Shown: piece by piece, positions 42,500-50,604 of the stretch
Numbering within the stretch: the stretch's first letter is position 1
How the letters are laid out: each line of letters starts with the position of its first letter
Assembly (NCBI RefSeq): GCF_013087515.1
Contig: NZ_JABFCN010000034.1
Coordinates: 186,001-250,000, forward strand
Direction: 5' to 3'
DNA from: Rhizobium sophorae
GTDB lineage: Bacteria; Pseudomonadota; Alphaproteobacteria; Rhizobiales; Rhizobiaceae
Length of the DNA stretch: 64,000 nt
Translations under genes and position numbers: made by a program
The notes under the pieces: model-generated
Seen by the model: the letters and a program-made list of their open reading frames with translations, nothing else
What the model was told of the DNA's origin: nothing
Databases searched by the model: none

Positions 42500-42586
42500 T
42501 TAATACCAGCGTCCCCGGCCGTACCAGCCGCCGCCGCCTAGCAAAAGAACCATCACAACGATTATGAGAAGGGTTGTGAGATCCAT
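42500..42586 (-). CDS. 28-residue membrane peptide
   Basis: A short gene with a strong ribosome site (GAGGAGAACGCAC before ATG at 42586). It encodes MDLTTLLIIVVMVLLLGGGG followed by WYGRGRWY. One hydrophobic helix (about residues 4-16), a glycine run and an aromatic, arginine-rich tail. Small one-helix peptides of this shape occur repeatedly in rhizobial genomes as I recall. The function is unknown. Too short for most gene finders. Confidence 0.6.
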   Translation of the reverse strand: MDLTTLLIIVVMVLLLGGGGWYGRGRWY

Positions 42587-42894
42587 GTGCGTTCTCCTCG
42601 GGGGACCACCACCATCTCGTTCGCGCCTGACGGGCGTTGCTCATGGTGGGACTCCCTAGCTGATAACGGCCATGACCGAGGTTGGTTCCATTCGATGACG
42701 CTACCCGGCCGGCGCCGACCTGGGCGGAGCTTAAAAGAAGGATGCAACATTGGGCCGGGAGGGCACACTCAATCTCCACAGCCCTCCGCCAGCGTACCGG
42801 CCGCCGCAAGGACGGAAAGCTGCGAGGGGCGAACCCGGCAGCGCATGTTATCGACGGCTATCTATCGCTTCGTGGCAGCCGGCCACGGCTCGGC

Positions 42895-43141
42895 GATGAC
42901 GAAGGCGCACCGTCAACCTGGTCTGGCTGAGGCCTCAGACACACCCGTCGCAACCATTCTGCGCGAGATGGGCAAGAACTACGCGACGATCGCTGAGGTG
43001 CTCGGGCAGAAGACCGAGGGCATGGCCAAGCACTATTCGCGTCAGGCTGACACATCCAAGAAGATGGCCGAGACGGTCGGCGATTTCGATGCCGAGGTGA
43101 ACAGACGAAAAAACGAAAAGCGTCCAGAAGACAAAAAATAG
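42895..43141 (+). pseudogene. Tyrosine-recombinase (phage-type integrase) C-terminal remnant
   Basis: The last 70 or so codons read ATIAEVLGQKTEGMAKHYSR then QADTSKKMAETVGDFDAEVN and end KRPEDKK. This is the C-terminal end of an integrase, with the catalytic Tyr in HYSR. The upstream HxxR region and the N-terminal domains are missing or frame-shifted, and the open frame that continues upstream has no integrase features. It lies 68 bases from the 3' end of tRNA-Phe, as expected for an element that integrated there. The stretch 42587-42895 contains no other gene that I can support. Confidence 0.65.
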
Positions 43142-43209
43142 TGTCTAGATGCGGCGGGACCACATTAACTTAAGGAGCTAAAACATACGCAAAAGCAGTG
43201 ATTTATGAG

Positions 43210-43285
43210 TGGTGCCCAGGACCGGAATCGAACCAGTGACACGCGGATTTTCAATCCGCTGCTCTACCAACTGAGCTACCTGGGC
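43210..43285 (-). tRNA. tRNA-Phe (GAA)
   Basis: The 76-base gene reads on the minus strand from GCCCAGGTAGCTCAGTTGG to CCTGGGCACCA. The acceptor stem GCCCAGG/CCTGGGC, the anticodon arm GCGGA-TTGAAAA-TCCGC (anticodon GAA), the T-arm GGTTCGATTCC and an encoded CCA are all visible. The 3' end faces the integrase remnant, consistent with use as an attachment site. Confidence 0.97.
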
Positions 43286-43464
43286 TAACCTGCTTCCGAT
43301 AGTTCCTTTTGGAAAAGGAACCGCGGGGCCTTGGTTCACCCCGGAAGCGAGCGGGGTTATAGCATCTTGTTCGCCCATGGCAAGCGTCAAATGACTCTTT
43401 TTTGACGGTCTTGCCCGCTTTGCGGATTCATGAGGAAAAATAAGAGCTTCGCAGGCGAAATTCT

Positions 43465-43677
43465 CTAGTTTTCGTCATCGGGATAATCGGCCTTGGTCTC
43501 GTCGTCGGCAACCGGAATGGCATAGGCGCCGGTCAGCCAGCGGGAGAGATCGGCCTCACGGCAGCGGTTGGAGCAGAAGGGGTAATGTTCGCGGTGGGAA
43601 GGTTTGCCGCATTCGGGGCAAGGGCGCGTCTTGCGCAGCGGTTCGACCTTGGCGGCCGGTTTCTTGTCTTCAGGCAT
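43465..43677 (-). CDS. yacG: YacG family zinc-binding DNA gyrase inhibitor
   Basis: A 70-residue protein with the YacG zinc motif, CPECGKPSHREHYPFCSNRC (four cysteines), followed by RCREADLSRWLTGAYAIP. In E. coli YacG binds GyrB and blocks gyrase. The acidic C-terminus is typical. It follows maf in the usual rhizobial gene order, separated from it by an intergenic repeat. Confidence 0.92.
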   Translation of the reverse strand: MPEDKKPAAKVEPLRKTRPCPECGKPSHREHYPFCSNRCREADLSRWLTGAYAIPVADDETKADYPDDEN

Positions 43678-43689
43678 ATCGGTCCGTCC

Positions 43690-43765
43690 TAAAGCATGTC
43701 GCGTAAAAGTGTGCAGCGGTTTTGCGACAACGACATACGTAAAAACAAAGCCTTAAAGCGCGACG
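43690..43765. repeat. Rhizobial intergenic repeat, copy 2
   Basis: The stretch AAGCATGTCGCGTAAAAGTG then TGCAGCGGTTTTGCGACAAC and AACAAAGCCTTAAAGCGCG resembles a short repeat found in many Rhizobium intergenic regions. The core AAAAGTGTG-AGCGGTTTT is shared with the copy at 36301-36345. It lies between maf and yacG. Confidence 0.6.
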
Positions 43766-43812
43766 CGCGGATCTGAAAGATCGGGACGCACTTCAAGCAT
43801 CGGCCGTCGGGC

Positions 43813-44433
43813 TCAGCCCTCGGGCCACCGGCTATGCACATCGAAGCCTTCGCCGGTCAAAAGCAGAATGGTTTCATAAAGCGGCAGGCCGACGACATTG
43901 GTGTAGGAGCCCACCATCTTCTGCACGAAGGTGCCGGCGAGGCCCTGGATGCCGTAGGCGCCTGCCTTGCCGCGCCACTGGCCGGAGGCCAGGTAGTTCT
44001 CGATCTCGAAGCCGGAGAGACGCTTGAAGCGGACCTTGGTCTCGACGATCTTCTGACGGATCTTGCGATCCGGCGTCACCAGGCAAACGCCGGTGTAGAC
44101 CATATGGTTGCGCCCCGAAAGGAGATGCAGCGAATTCAACGCCTCGTCGGCGAACTCAGCCTTGCCGAGGATGCGCCGGCCGACGGCGACCACCGTATCG
44201 GCAGACAGGATATAGCTGCCCTTCCAGGTGATATCGCCCTTGATGGCGGCAAGGGCTGCTTCGGCCTTTTCCGCCGAAAGCCTGCGGGCGAGCGAACGCG
44301 GATGCTCCGACTTCTTCGGCGCCTCGTCGATATCCATCGGCATCAGGCGCGAAGGCTCGATGCCGGCCTGGTTGAGCAGGTCAACGCGACGGGGCGAGCC
44401 CGAGGCCAGAATGAGCTTGTATTTCAGCGCCAT
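43813..44433 (-). CDS. maf: Maf family nucleotide pyrophosphatase
   Basis: A 206-residue Maf protein: N-terminal ILASGSPRRVDLLNQAGIEP, ILSADTVVAVGRRILGKAE, the Thr-Gly pair of VYTGVCLVTPD, and AGAYGIQGLAGTFVQKMVGSYTNVVGLPL. Maf proteins hydrolyse non-canonical nucleoside triphosphates to monophosphates and are linked to septum control. The start at 44433 follows GAGGTTCC; an upstream in-frame codon adds ten residues without family similarity. Confidence 0.94.
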   Translation of the reverse strand: MALKYKLILASGSPRRVDLLNQAGIEPSRLMPMDIDEAPKKSEHPRSLARRLSAEKAEAALAAIKGDITWKGSYILSADTVVAVGRRILGKAEFADEALNSLHLLSGRNHMVYTGVCLVTPDRKIRQKIVETKVRFKRLSGFEIENYLASGQWRGKAGAYGIQGLAGTFVQKMVGSYTNVVGLPLYETILLLTGEGFDVHSRWPEG

Positions 44434-44490
44434 GGAACCTCGACCATCGGCAGACGGGAGCAAGAACCCTTGCAGGACCTTCGGGCAAAC

Positions 44491-44709
44491 TTACTTGAAA
44501 CGGTAGGTGATGCGGCCCTTGGTCAGATCGTAGGGCGTCATTTCCACAAGCACCTTGTCGCCGGCAAGAACGCGGATGCGGTTCTTGCGCATGCGGCCGG
44601 CAGTATGGGCGATGATCTCGTGTTCGTTTTCGAGCTTCACGCGGAACGTCGCATTCGGCAGAAGTTCGGTGACGATTCCCGGGAATTCGAGGACTTCTTC
44701 TTTAGGCAT
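44491..44709 (-). CDS. infA: Translation initiation factor IF-1
   Basis: A 72-residue protein of the size and sequence of IF-1 (MPKEEVLEFPGIVTELLPNA, then TFRVKLENEHEIIAHTAGRMRKNRIRVLAGDKVLVEMTPYDLTKGRITYR). It has the S1-like OB fold that occupies the ribosomal A site during initiation. It is complete and precedes maf on the same strand. Confidence 0.98.
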   Translation of the reverse strand: MPKEEVLEFPGIVTELLPNATFRVKLENEHEIIAHTAGRMRKNRIRVLAGDKVLVEMTPYDLTKGRITYRFK

Positions 44710-44832
44710 ATAAGTGTTTTCTTCCTGTGGGTTGAATAGGCAGCGCAGCGCGCGCCTTTAAAATTTGGGCGGAAACTACACAATCAACGCAGGTTTGTGA
44801 ACCTCGTTGATCAGGCTTTCCTTTATTTGTTT

Positions 44833-45318
44833 TCAAGCCGATTGCGCGGCAATGCCATTTCGTTTGAGTAGCCGGCTTTCGATGAGGCCGGCCAGGTGAT
44901 CGCGGACTTCGCGGTAGCTCTCCAGAATCTGCTCGCGCGTCCCGATTGCAACCGTCGGATCCATGGTCGGCCAGTAGACGACATCCACCGCACTCGACCG
45001 CGTCAGCTCGAGCGCCGCATGATGGGCCTGGGGCGACAGCGTGATGATCAGATCGAAGTAATCGTCCTCGAGCTCTTCCAGCGTCTGCGGCTGGCGGCGC
45101 CCGAGGGAAAGCCCGATCTCCTCGAGCACGACATCCACAAAGGGATCGCGCTCGCCGGCGCGAACGCCGGCAGACCTGATATAGGTATTGGCCGGCAGAA
45201 TGCTACGGGCGATCGCTTCGGCCATCGGCGAGCGGATAGCATTCATCCCGCACATGAAGAGGATGGCGCCCGGCCGCTTTCCCTCTTCGATGTCGGCGGC
45301 GAGCTCCATGGCCGTCAT
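44833..45318 (-). CDS. Low-molecular-weight protein tyrosine phosphatase-like protein
   Basis: A 161-residue protein with the CX5R phosphatase loop as CGMNAIRS (VCxGNICRS in the typical family) and a late acidic residue in PTMDPTV, corresponding to the general acid. Arsenate reductases of the ArsC type share this fold. It overlaps the UPF0262 gene in ATGA fashion. This gene pair upstream of infA is conserved in rhizobia as I recall. Confidence 0.85.
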   Translation of the reverse strand: MTAMELAADIEEGKRPGAILFMCGMNAIRSPMAEAIARSILPANTYIRSAGVRAGERDPFVDVVLEEIGLSLGRRQPQTLEELEDDYFDLIITLSPQAHHAALELTRSSAVDVVYWPTMDPTVAIGTREQILESYREVRDHLAGLIESRLLKRNGIAAQSA

Positions 45319-45788
45319 CCGCGCCAGTAGAGCACGCAGACCAAGGTGAAAAGCCGCCGGGCGGTGTCGAAATCGACCTCTATCTTGCCGGCCAGCCTAT
45401 CCTTCAGCGTCTGCGAGCCTTCATTGTGGATGCCGCGCCGGCCCATGTCGATCGCCTCGATGCGGCTTGGCGTCGACGAACGGATCGCTTCGTAATAGCT
45501 CTCGCAGATCATGAAGTAATCCTTGACGATCCGCCGGAAAGGCGTGAGCGACAGGATATGGGTGGCAACAGTGCCGCCCTCTTCGGTGGTGATGGCGAAA
45601 ACCAGCTTCGAATCGACCAGCGAGATGTTCAACCGGTAGGGTCCGCCAGCATGGCCGAGCGGCGCAAAGCTGTTTTCCTCGATCAGATCGAAGATGGCGA
45701 CGGCGCGCTCATGCTCGACATCGGGCGTCGAACGGCCGATCGTATCGTCAAGGACGACGTCGCAAAGCCGGAAATCGCCCTTCGCCAT
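45315..45788 (-). CDS. UPF0262 family protein
   Basis: A 157-residue protein of the UPF0262 family, found in alphaproteobacteria (CDVVLDDTIGRSTPDVEHERAVAIFDLIEEN, then LSLTPFRRIVKDYFMICESYYEAIR). Its function is unknown. It starts four bases after hisD and overlaps the phosphatase, so hisD, UPF0262 and the phosphatase form one operon. Confidence 0.92.
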   Translation of the reverse strand: MAKGDFRLCDVVLDDTIGRSTPDVEHERAVAIFDLIEENSFAPLGHAGGPYRLNISLVDSKLVFAITTEEGGTVATHILSLTPFRRIVKDYFMICESYYEAIRSSTPSRIEAIDMGRRGIHNEGSQTLKDRLAGKIEVDFDTARRLFTLVCVLYWRG

Positions 45789-45792
45789 GCCC

Positions 45793-47091
45793 TCACCTTT
45801 CGAGGTTGAGGCGGATCGCGACCGATCGCGCATGGGCATCAAGGCCTTCGGAGACCGCAAGGGCGATCGCCGCCGGGCCGAGGGTGCGCAGTTGCTGCGG
45901 TCCAAGGCGCAGGATCGAGGTGCGCTTGACGAAATCGAGCACCGAAAGGCCGGAGGAGAAGCGCGCCGACCGCGCCGTCGGCAGCACATGGTTCGAACCG
46001 CCGACATAGTCGCCGATCACTTCAGGCGTATGAGCGCCGATGAAGATCGCGCCGGCATTGCGGATGCCGTCGAGCAGACGGTCCGGATCGACGACGGCGA
46101 GCTCCAAATGCTCGGCGGCGATGCGGTTTGCCAAGGGAATGGCCTGTTTCAGATCGGCAACGAGGATGACCGCGCCGAAGTCGCGCCAGCTTGCCGCCGC
46201 CGTCTCGGCCCGGTTCAGCGTCTTCAGCTGGCGTTCGACCGCCTGCTCCACCGCCTTGCCGAATGCGGCATCGTCGGTGATAAGGATCGCCTGGGCGCTG
46301 ACATCGTGCTCAGCCTGGGCCAAGAGGTCGGCTGCGATCCAATCCGGATTATTTTCCTTGTCTGCAATCACCAGCACCTCGGAAGGGCCGGCGATCATAT
46401 CGATGCCGACGGTGCCGAAGACATGGCGCTTGGCGGCGGCGACATAGGCATTGCCGGGGCCGGTGATCTTGGCGACCGGGGCGATCGTCTCGGTGCCATA
46501 GGCAAGAGCCGCGATCGCCTGGGCGCCGCCGACGCGATAAATCTCGGTGACACCGACAAGCTTGGCAGCGGCAAGCACCGCCGGATTGACGGCGCCGCCG
46601 GTGGCCGGAACGGCGATGACGATGCGATCGACGCCGGCGACCTTGGCCGGAACGGCATTCATCAGCACCGAGCTCGGATAGCTCGCTGTGCCGCCCGGAA
46701 CATAGAGCCCGACTGCTTCGATCGCCGTCCAGCGCGAGCCGAGACCGACACCCATATCGTCCTCGTAAATATCGTCCTTCGGCAGCTGCCGGCGATGGTG
46801 GGATTCGATGCGCAGTGCCGCGAGCTTCAGCGCCCCCAGCACTTCCGAAGGCACCGTCTCGACGGCGGCGTCGATCTCTTCAGCTGTGACGCGCATAGGG
46901 ACGGTGGCGTAATCGATGCCGTCGAACTTCAGCGAATATTCGGCCAGCGCCACATCGCCGCGGGCTCTGATATCATCGATGATGGCGCGAACGACGACGT
47001 TCACATCATCGGAGACCTCCCGCTTCGTCGTCAGAAAGGCGGCAAAATGCTGCTCGAAACCTTCCGATGCCTGATCCAGCCAGATTGCCAA
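45793..47091 (-). CDS. hisD: Histidinol dehydrogenase
   Basis: A 432-residue histidinol dehydrogenase, the last enzyme of histidine biosynthesis (L-histidinol to L-histidine with two NAD). Family blocks include GLYVPGGTASYPSSVLMNAVPAKVAGV, VGGAQAIAALAYGTETI, KITGPGNAYVAAAKRHVFGTVGIDMIAGPSEV, DLLAQAEHD and AGAIFIGAHTPEVIGDYVGGSNHVLPT, which carry the zinc and substrate ligands. Length is normal. It leads the UPF0262-phosphatase operon. Confidence 0.98.
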   Translation of the reverse strand: MAIWLDQASEGFEQHFAAFLTTKREVSDDVNVVVRAIIDDIRARGDVALAEYSLKFDGIDYATVPMRVTAEEIDAAVETVPSEVLGALKLAALRIESHHRRQLPKDDIYEDDMGVGLGSRWTAIEAVGLYVPGGTASYPSSVLMNAVPAKVAGVDRIVIAVPATGGAVNPAVLAAAKLVGVTEIYRVGGAQAIAALAYGTETIAPVAKITGPGNAYVAAAKRHVFGTVGIDMIAGPSEVLVIADKENNPDWIAADLLAQAEHDVSAQAILITDDAAFGKAVEQAVERQLKTLNRAETAAASWRDFGAVILVADLKQAIPLANRIAAEHLELAVVDPDRLLDGIRNAGAIFIGAHTPEVIGDYVGGSNHVLPTARSARFSSGLSVLDFVKRTSILRLGPQQLRTLGPAAIALAVSEGLDAHARSVAIRLNLER

Positions 47092-47146
47092 AGCTGATAT
47101 TCCTTCTCAACTCGAAACTGCGATGTTCAAACTTTAGGGCGTCATG

Positions 47147-47578
47147 TCAGCGGTGGCGAGGCTTGGAGGAGGCCTCCCAGGCGCCGCCGATATCGGCCAG
47201 CTGGACCTCGATGCATTCGACATCGAGCGCAATCGAGGCCGTGCCTGATAGCGCCAGCTCGATCGTACCATCGGGCCCCTCGCCCTTCTTCTCGAAGCGC
47301 AGCGCCAGCAGCGACAGCACTTCGTCGCGTTTGCCACGATCGATGCCAAGCGAACGAACGGCAAGCACGCGCTTGAAAACCAGGGCAGCACGGCGGCGCT
47401 CGAAACCCTTGCGCTTGCGCTCGGCACCTTCCCAGACGAAACGATTGGCTGCAAGCGCGAACTGCGCGTCGCGCGGCGACCAGTCGACGTCTCCGACCTT
47501 GAAGACACTGTCCTGCATATGCGCGGAAACGACCGCAAGGTCCTCGTCATCGAGCGCAATAAGCTTCAGGTCGGTCAT
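47147..47578 (-). CDS. DUF2948 family protein
   Basis: A 143-residue protein of the alphaproteobacterial DUF2948 family (MTDLKLIALDDEDLAVVSAH, FALAANRFVWE, RRRAALVFKRVLAVRSLGID, LSGTASIALDVECIEVQLADIGGAWEASSKPRH). No membrane segment or signal. Function unknown. Its position between murA and hisD is constant in rhizobia. Confidence 0.88.
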   Translation of the reverse strand: MTDLKLIALDDEDLAVVSAHMQDSVFKVGDVDWSPRDAQFALAANRFVWEGAERKRKGFERRRAALVFKRVLAVRSLGIDRGKRDEVLSLLALRFEKKGEGPDGTIELALSGTASIALDVECIEVQLADIGGAWEASSKPRHR

Positions 47579-47673
47579 TCAGCCTCATCCCCAGCGGGCA
47601 TCGCCGGAATGGCGATGCGTCAAAAGGGAAATAAGATGCGGCGACGGATTACGCAACCGGGATAAGGGCGCGC

Positions 47674-48966
47674 TTACTCGCTGATGCGCTCGACGATCGC
47701 GCCGCAGCGGGTCAGCTTCTCCTCGAGCCGCTCGAAACCGCGGTCGAGGTGATAGACGCGAGACACCGTGGTCTCGCCCTCAGCGGCAAGGCCGGCGATG
47801 ACGAGCGAGACAGAAGCGCGCAGATCGGTCGCCATGACCGGCGCACCGCGCAGGCGCTCGACACCCTCGATCTTCGCCGTCTGGCCGGACAGCGAGATCC
47901 TGGCGCCGAGGCGGGCAAGCTCCTGCACATGCATGAAGCGGTTTTCGAAGATGGTCTCGGTGACGTGCGAGACGCCGGAAGAACGGGTCATCAGCGCCAT
48001 GAACTGCGCCTGCAGATCGGTCGGAAAGCCCGGGAAGGGATCGGTGACGATATCGACCGGCCTGATGCCGGCGCCGTTGCGCTTGATGCGCATGCCGTTG
48101 TTGGTCGACGAGATCTCCGCACCGGCGCGGCGCAGCGTTTCCAGCGCGGTTTCGAGCAACGCCATGTCGGTATTCTCCAGCACGACGTCGCCGCCGGCCA
48201 TGGCGACGGCCATGGCATAGGTGCCGGTCTCGATGCGGTCCGGCAGCACGCGGTGGCGGGCGCCGGAAAGCGAGGTGACGCCTTCGACGGTGATCGTCGC
48301 GGTACCCGCGCCCGATATCCTGGCGCCCATGGCGTTCAGGCAGTTGGCGAGGTCGACGACCTCAGGCTCGCGGGCGGCATTGCCGATGACAGTCGTGCCG
48401 CGGGCAAGCGTTGCCGCCATCATCATCACGTGGGTGGCGCCAACGGAGACCTTCGGGAAGGTGTAGCGTGCACCGATCAGGCCGCCGGCAGGCGCCTTGG
48501 CGTTGATATAACCGGCATCGATTTCCATGGTGGCGCCGAGCGCCGTCAGGCCCTCGATGAAGAGATCGACGGGACGCGTGCCGATGGCGCAGCCGCCCGG
48601 CAGCGACACGCGGCAATGGCCTTCGCGCGCCAAGAGCGGGCCGATGACCCAGAAGGAGGCGCGCATCTTCGAGACCAGTTCGTAGGATGCCGTCGTATCG
48701 ACGATGGTGCGGCAGGTGAAATGGATCGTGCGCGCATAGGAGTCTTCCTGGCGCTCGCGGCGGCCGTTGACGGCAACGTCGACGCCGTGATTGCCGAGGA
48801 TGCGCATCAATAGTTCGACATCGGCCAGATGCGGCACGTTTTCGAGCGTCAGCGTATCGCTGGTCAGCAGCGAGGCGATCATCAGCGGCAGTGCGGCATT
48901 CTTGGCGCCGGAAATCGGAATGATGCCATTCAGCTCATTACCGCCGACGATTCTGATACGATCCAT
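47674..48966 (-). CDS. murA: UDP-N-acetylglucosamine 1-carboxyvinyltransferase
   Basis: A 430-residue MurA, which adds enolpyruvate to UDP-GlcNAc in the first committed step of peptidoglycan synthesis. Blocks include ISGAKNAALPLMIASLLT, the active-site loop LPGGCAIGTRPVDLFIEGL with the Cys of GGCAIG, and DPFPGFPTDLQAQFMALMTRSSG. Complete and normal in length. A small basic protein gene precedes it on the same strand. Confidence 0.98.
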   Translation of the reverse strand: MDRIRIVGGNELNGIIPISGAKNAALPLMIASLLTSDTLTLENVPHLADVELLMRILGNHGVDVAVNGRRERQEDSYARTIHFTCRTIVDTTASYELVSKMRASFWVIGPLLAREGHCRVSLPGGCAIGTRPVDLFIEGLTALGATMEIDAGYINAKAPAGGLIGARYTFPKVSVGATHVMMMAATLARGTTVIGNAAREPEVVDLANCLNAMGARISGAGTATITVEGVTSLSGARHRVLPDRIETGTYAMAVAMAGGDVVLENTDMALLETALETLRRAGAEISSTNNGMRIKRNGAGIRPVDIVTDPFPGFPTDLQAQFMALMTRSSGVSHVTETIFENRFMHVQELARLGARISLSGQTAKIEGVERLRGAPVMATDLRASVSLVIAGLAAEGETTVSRVYHLDRGFERLEEKLTRCGAIVERISE

Positions 48967-49073
48967 GTGCGCTTACGGGCAGCGCCCGCCTTTCCTGAAA
49001 GTTCTGCCTTGAAATAAGGAGTGAGGTGTTTAGGGGATTTATCGAGACGCTTCAATTCGCGACGGACGGAACA

Positions 49074-49268
49074 TTACGATTCGTCCATTTTTGCGGCGGG
49101 CAGCCCATTTGTTTCATCGGCTTGGCCAGAGCGGCGGGCGCGGACCTGCTGTTTGCGCCGCCCCAGATTTTCCCTGAGCTTTTCGGCGGCGCGTTCGCGG
49201 CGCAGTTTCGCCTGCGCTTCGATCGCTTGTTTGCGGCTCTGCTGGCCGGTTTCGGTCTTTTCGTTCAT
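49074..49268 (-). CDS. Small basic protein upstream of murA
   Basis: A 64-residue protein rich in Arg, Lys, Gln and Glu (AQAKLRRERAAEKLRENLGR then RKQQVRARR), probably a long helix. The ATG at 49268 has only weak ribosome-site support. The gene lies 107 bases upstream of murA on the same strand. I recall similar small basic ORFs upstream of murA in other alphaproteobacteria, but cannot name the family. Confidence 0.5.
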   Translation of the reverse strand: MNEKTETGQQSRKQAIEAQAKLRRERAAEKLRENLGRRKQQVRARRSGQADETNGLPAAKMDES

Positions 49269-49419
49269 GCGACAGGATTAGCCGAATTCGCACCAATCCA
49301 AAAGGCCCTTCATCCCAATCGACGCGAAGTTGGAATTTGCGGCTTGCGCTGGCCGCCAAGCTGTGGCAATAGCCCCCCGTTCTCGCGATTGAGCCACCCG
49401 GCTCGCGCGATCTGGTCCT

Positions 49420-49494
49420 GCTGCCGTAGCTCAGTGGTAGAGCACACCCTTGGTAAGGGTGAGGTCGGTGGTTCAATCCCACTCGGCAGCACCA
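49420..49494 (+). tRNA. tRNA-Thr (GGT)
   Basis: A 75-base gene from GCTGCCGTAGCTCAGTGG to CTCGGCAGCACCA. The acceptor stem GCTGCCG/CGGCAGC, the anticodon arm CACCC-TTGGTAA-GGGTG (anticodon GGT), the T-arm GGTTCAATCCC and an encoded CCA are present. It lies upstream of murA and on the opposite strand. Confidence 0.97.
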
Positions 49495-49751
49495 GTTTTC
49501 TTGAAAAGACAGTCAATCTCGACTCTACCCTTCCCGGCGAAAACACCTCATAAGTTAGCGTTTCTCATCAGCTGGCAGCCATAGGCTTTCCTGTCATGGG
49601 TCGAGGCGAAACCATTCGTTGCGGCATCAGCGACGATCCGCCCATTGCTGACCGTGAAAATCACGCTAGAATATTAACTATCGCAAAGTCTCCCCGGAGG
49701 AACTGGGAGATGCTGCACTTCGTTTCTGTCGAAAATCGTGGAGGAGCGTCG

Positions 49752-49994
49752 ATGGCAACTGAAAGATGGAACAGCCCGGTCAAGGTTGGTTTCGAAGGTG
49801 CCGATGCGCGAACGGTCAATGGGCCGTTCGATGCGCTGAAGTGCCTGGCGGATCTGTGGCCGAGTATGCGCGGGCTTCGTTATATTAAGGCCCGCAGCGC
49901 CTGCCGGGCAGCGCTCGATGGGCGCAAGAGCGTGGAAGAAGCAAGAGCCGAGTTCCTGGCGGCCGCCGAAGAGGCGAAGCTGAAGCTGCATTAG
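49752..49994 (+). CDS. DUF982 domain protein
   Basis: An 80-residue protein consisting of a single DUF982 domain (VKVGFEGADARTVNGPFDALKCLADLWPS, ARSACRAALDGRKSVEEARAEFLAAAEEA). The family is expanded in rhizobia and has no assigned function. The ATG at 49752 follows GGAGGAGCGTCG. The 256 bases before it, after tRNA-Thr, contain only its promoter region. Confidence 0.82.
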   Translation: MATERWNSPVKVGFEGADARTVNGPFDALKCLADLWPSMRGLRYIKARSACRAALDGRKSVEEARAEFLAAAEEAKLKLH

Positions 49995-50061
49995 CACTTC
50001 GGCAAGGAATTTCGGGCGATTTTCGCCTTCTGGGCGCGCAAGCGTGCCGGAACGGAACAAT

Positions 50062-50087
50062 GCTTTAATTTTGGGCTTTAATTTTGG
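50062..50087. repeat. Perfect 13-base tandem duplication
   Basis: GCTTTAATTTTGG occurs twice without a gap, at 50062-50074 and 50075-50087, in the AT-rich stretch just before the candidate RNA gene. It may be a simple replication duplication or part of that gene's promoter. Confidence 0.8.
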
Positions 50088-50104
50088 TTTAACCCTGCAA
50101 CAAA

Positions 50105-50250
50105 TGCGTGCCGAGTTTTGGTGCAAAGGGCGTTGCGCCTGGTACACGTGCATCAATAGAAGACGACCCAGCCATCATGATGATGGTTAGAGGCTCGTAC
50201 CCTCTGCGGAAACGCAGGCGAGCCTCGTCCGAACAGGACCGCCCTTTTTT
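50105..50250 (+). ncRNA. Candidate structured small RNA with terminator
   Basis: The stretch has no supported ORF but contains three consecutive hairpins. The first is CCATCAT/ATGATGG at 50172-50186. The second is a nested one: GAGGCTCG (50190-50197) pairs with CGAGCCTC (50219-50226) and encloses CTGCG-GAAA-CGCAG (50204-50217). The third is GTCC-GAACA-GGAC (50227-50239), followed by CGCCC and six Ts (50245-50250), a rho-independent terminator shape. The 5' end is a guess. I do not recognise the family. Alternatives are a 5' or 3' regulatory element with no independent transcript. Confidence 0.45.
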
Positions 50251-50513
50251 CAGCAATCCGCGCCGCTCTCACTCTCGATCTCAACATAGCCGACACCGAT
50301 GATCGTGCCATCTGCTGCGCGGATGAAGGAGGGCAGATAGTGAGGCTCTACCGTTGTGCAGGCGACGGCACCGGTATATTCGTTGAGGGCGACCTGGTCC
50401 TTCGGCAAAGCGGAATAATTCGTGCCGGTTTCCAGTGAAGCATGGGCGGAGCCGGCAAAGACACCGCAACCCACTATCAAGGTCGTTGCCCAGAGGCGAG
50501 GAAGCAACTGCAT
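50250..50513 (-). CDS. Small exported protein of unknown function
   Basis: An 87-residue protein with a signal peptide (LLPRLWATTLIVGCGVFAGSAHA, cleavage before SLETG). The mature part, about 62 residues, contains EYTGAVACTTVEPHYLPSFI and AADGTIIGVGYVEIES and two cysteines that could form a disulfide. The ATG at 50513 has GGAGACTCTC upstream. Family not recognised. It faces the candidate small RNA at its 3' end. Confidence 0.65.
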   Translation of the reverse strand: MQLLPRLWATTLIVGCGVFAGSAHASLETGTNYSALPKDQVALNEYTGAVACTTVEPHYLPSFIRAADGTIIGVGYVEIESESGADC

Positions 50514-50604
50514 GAGAGTCTCCAGCGTTTAGGTCCGGCCTTTCAACACGCGAGAGAGCATTTTGGTTCCCTTCATGCATCGCAGAGAGATGCGCGCGAG
50601 CCAG

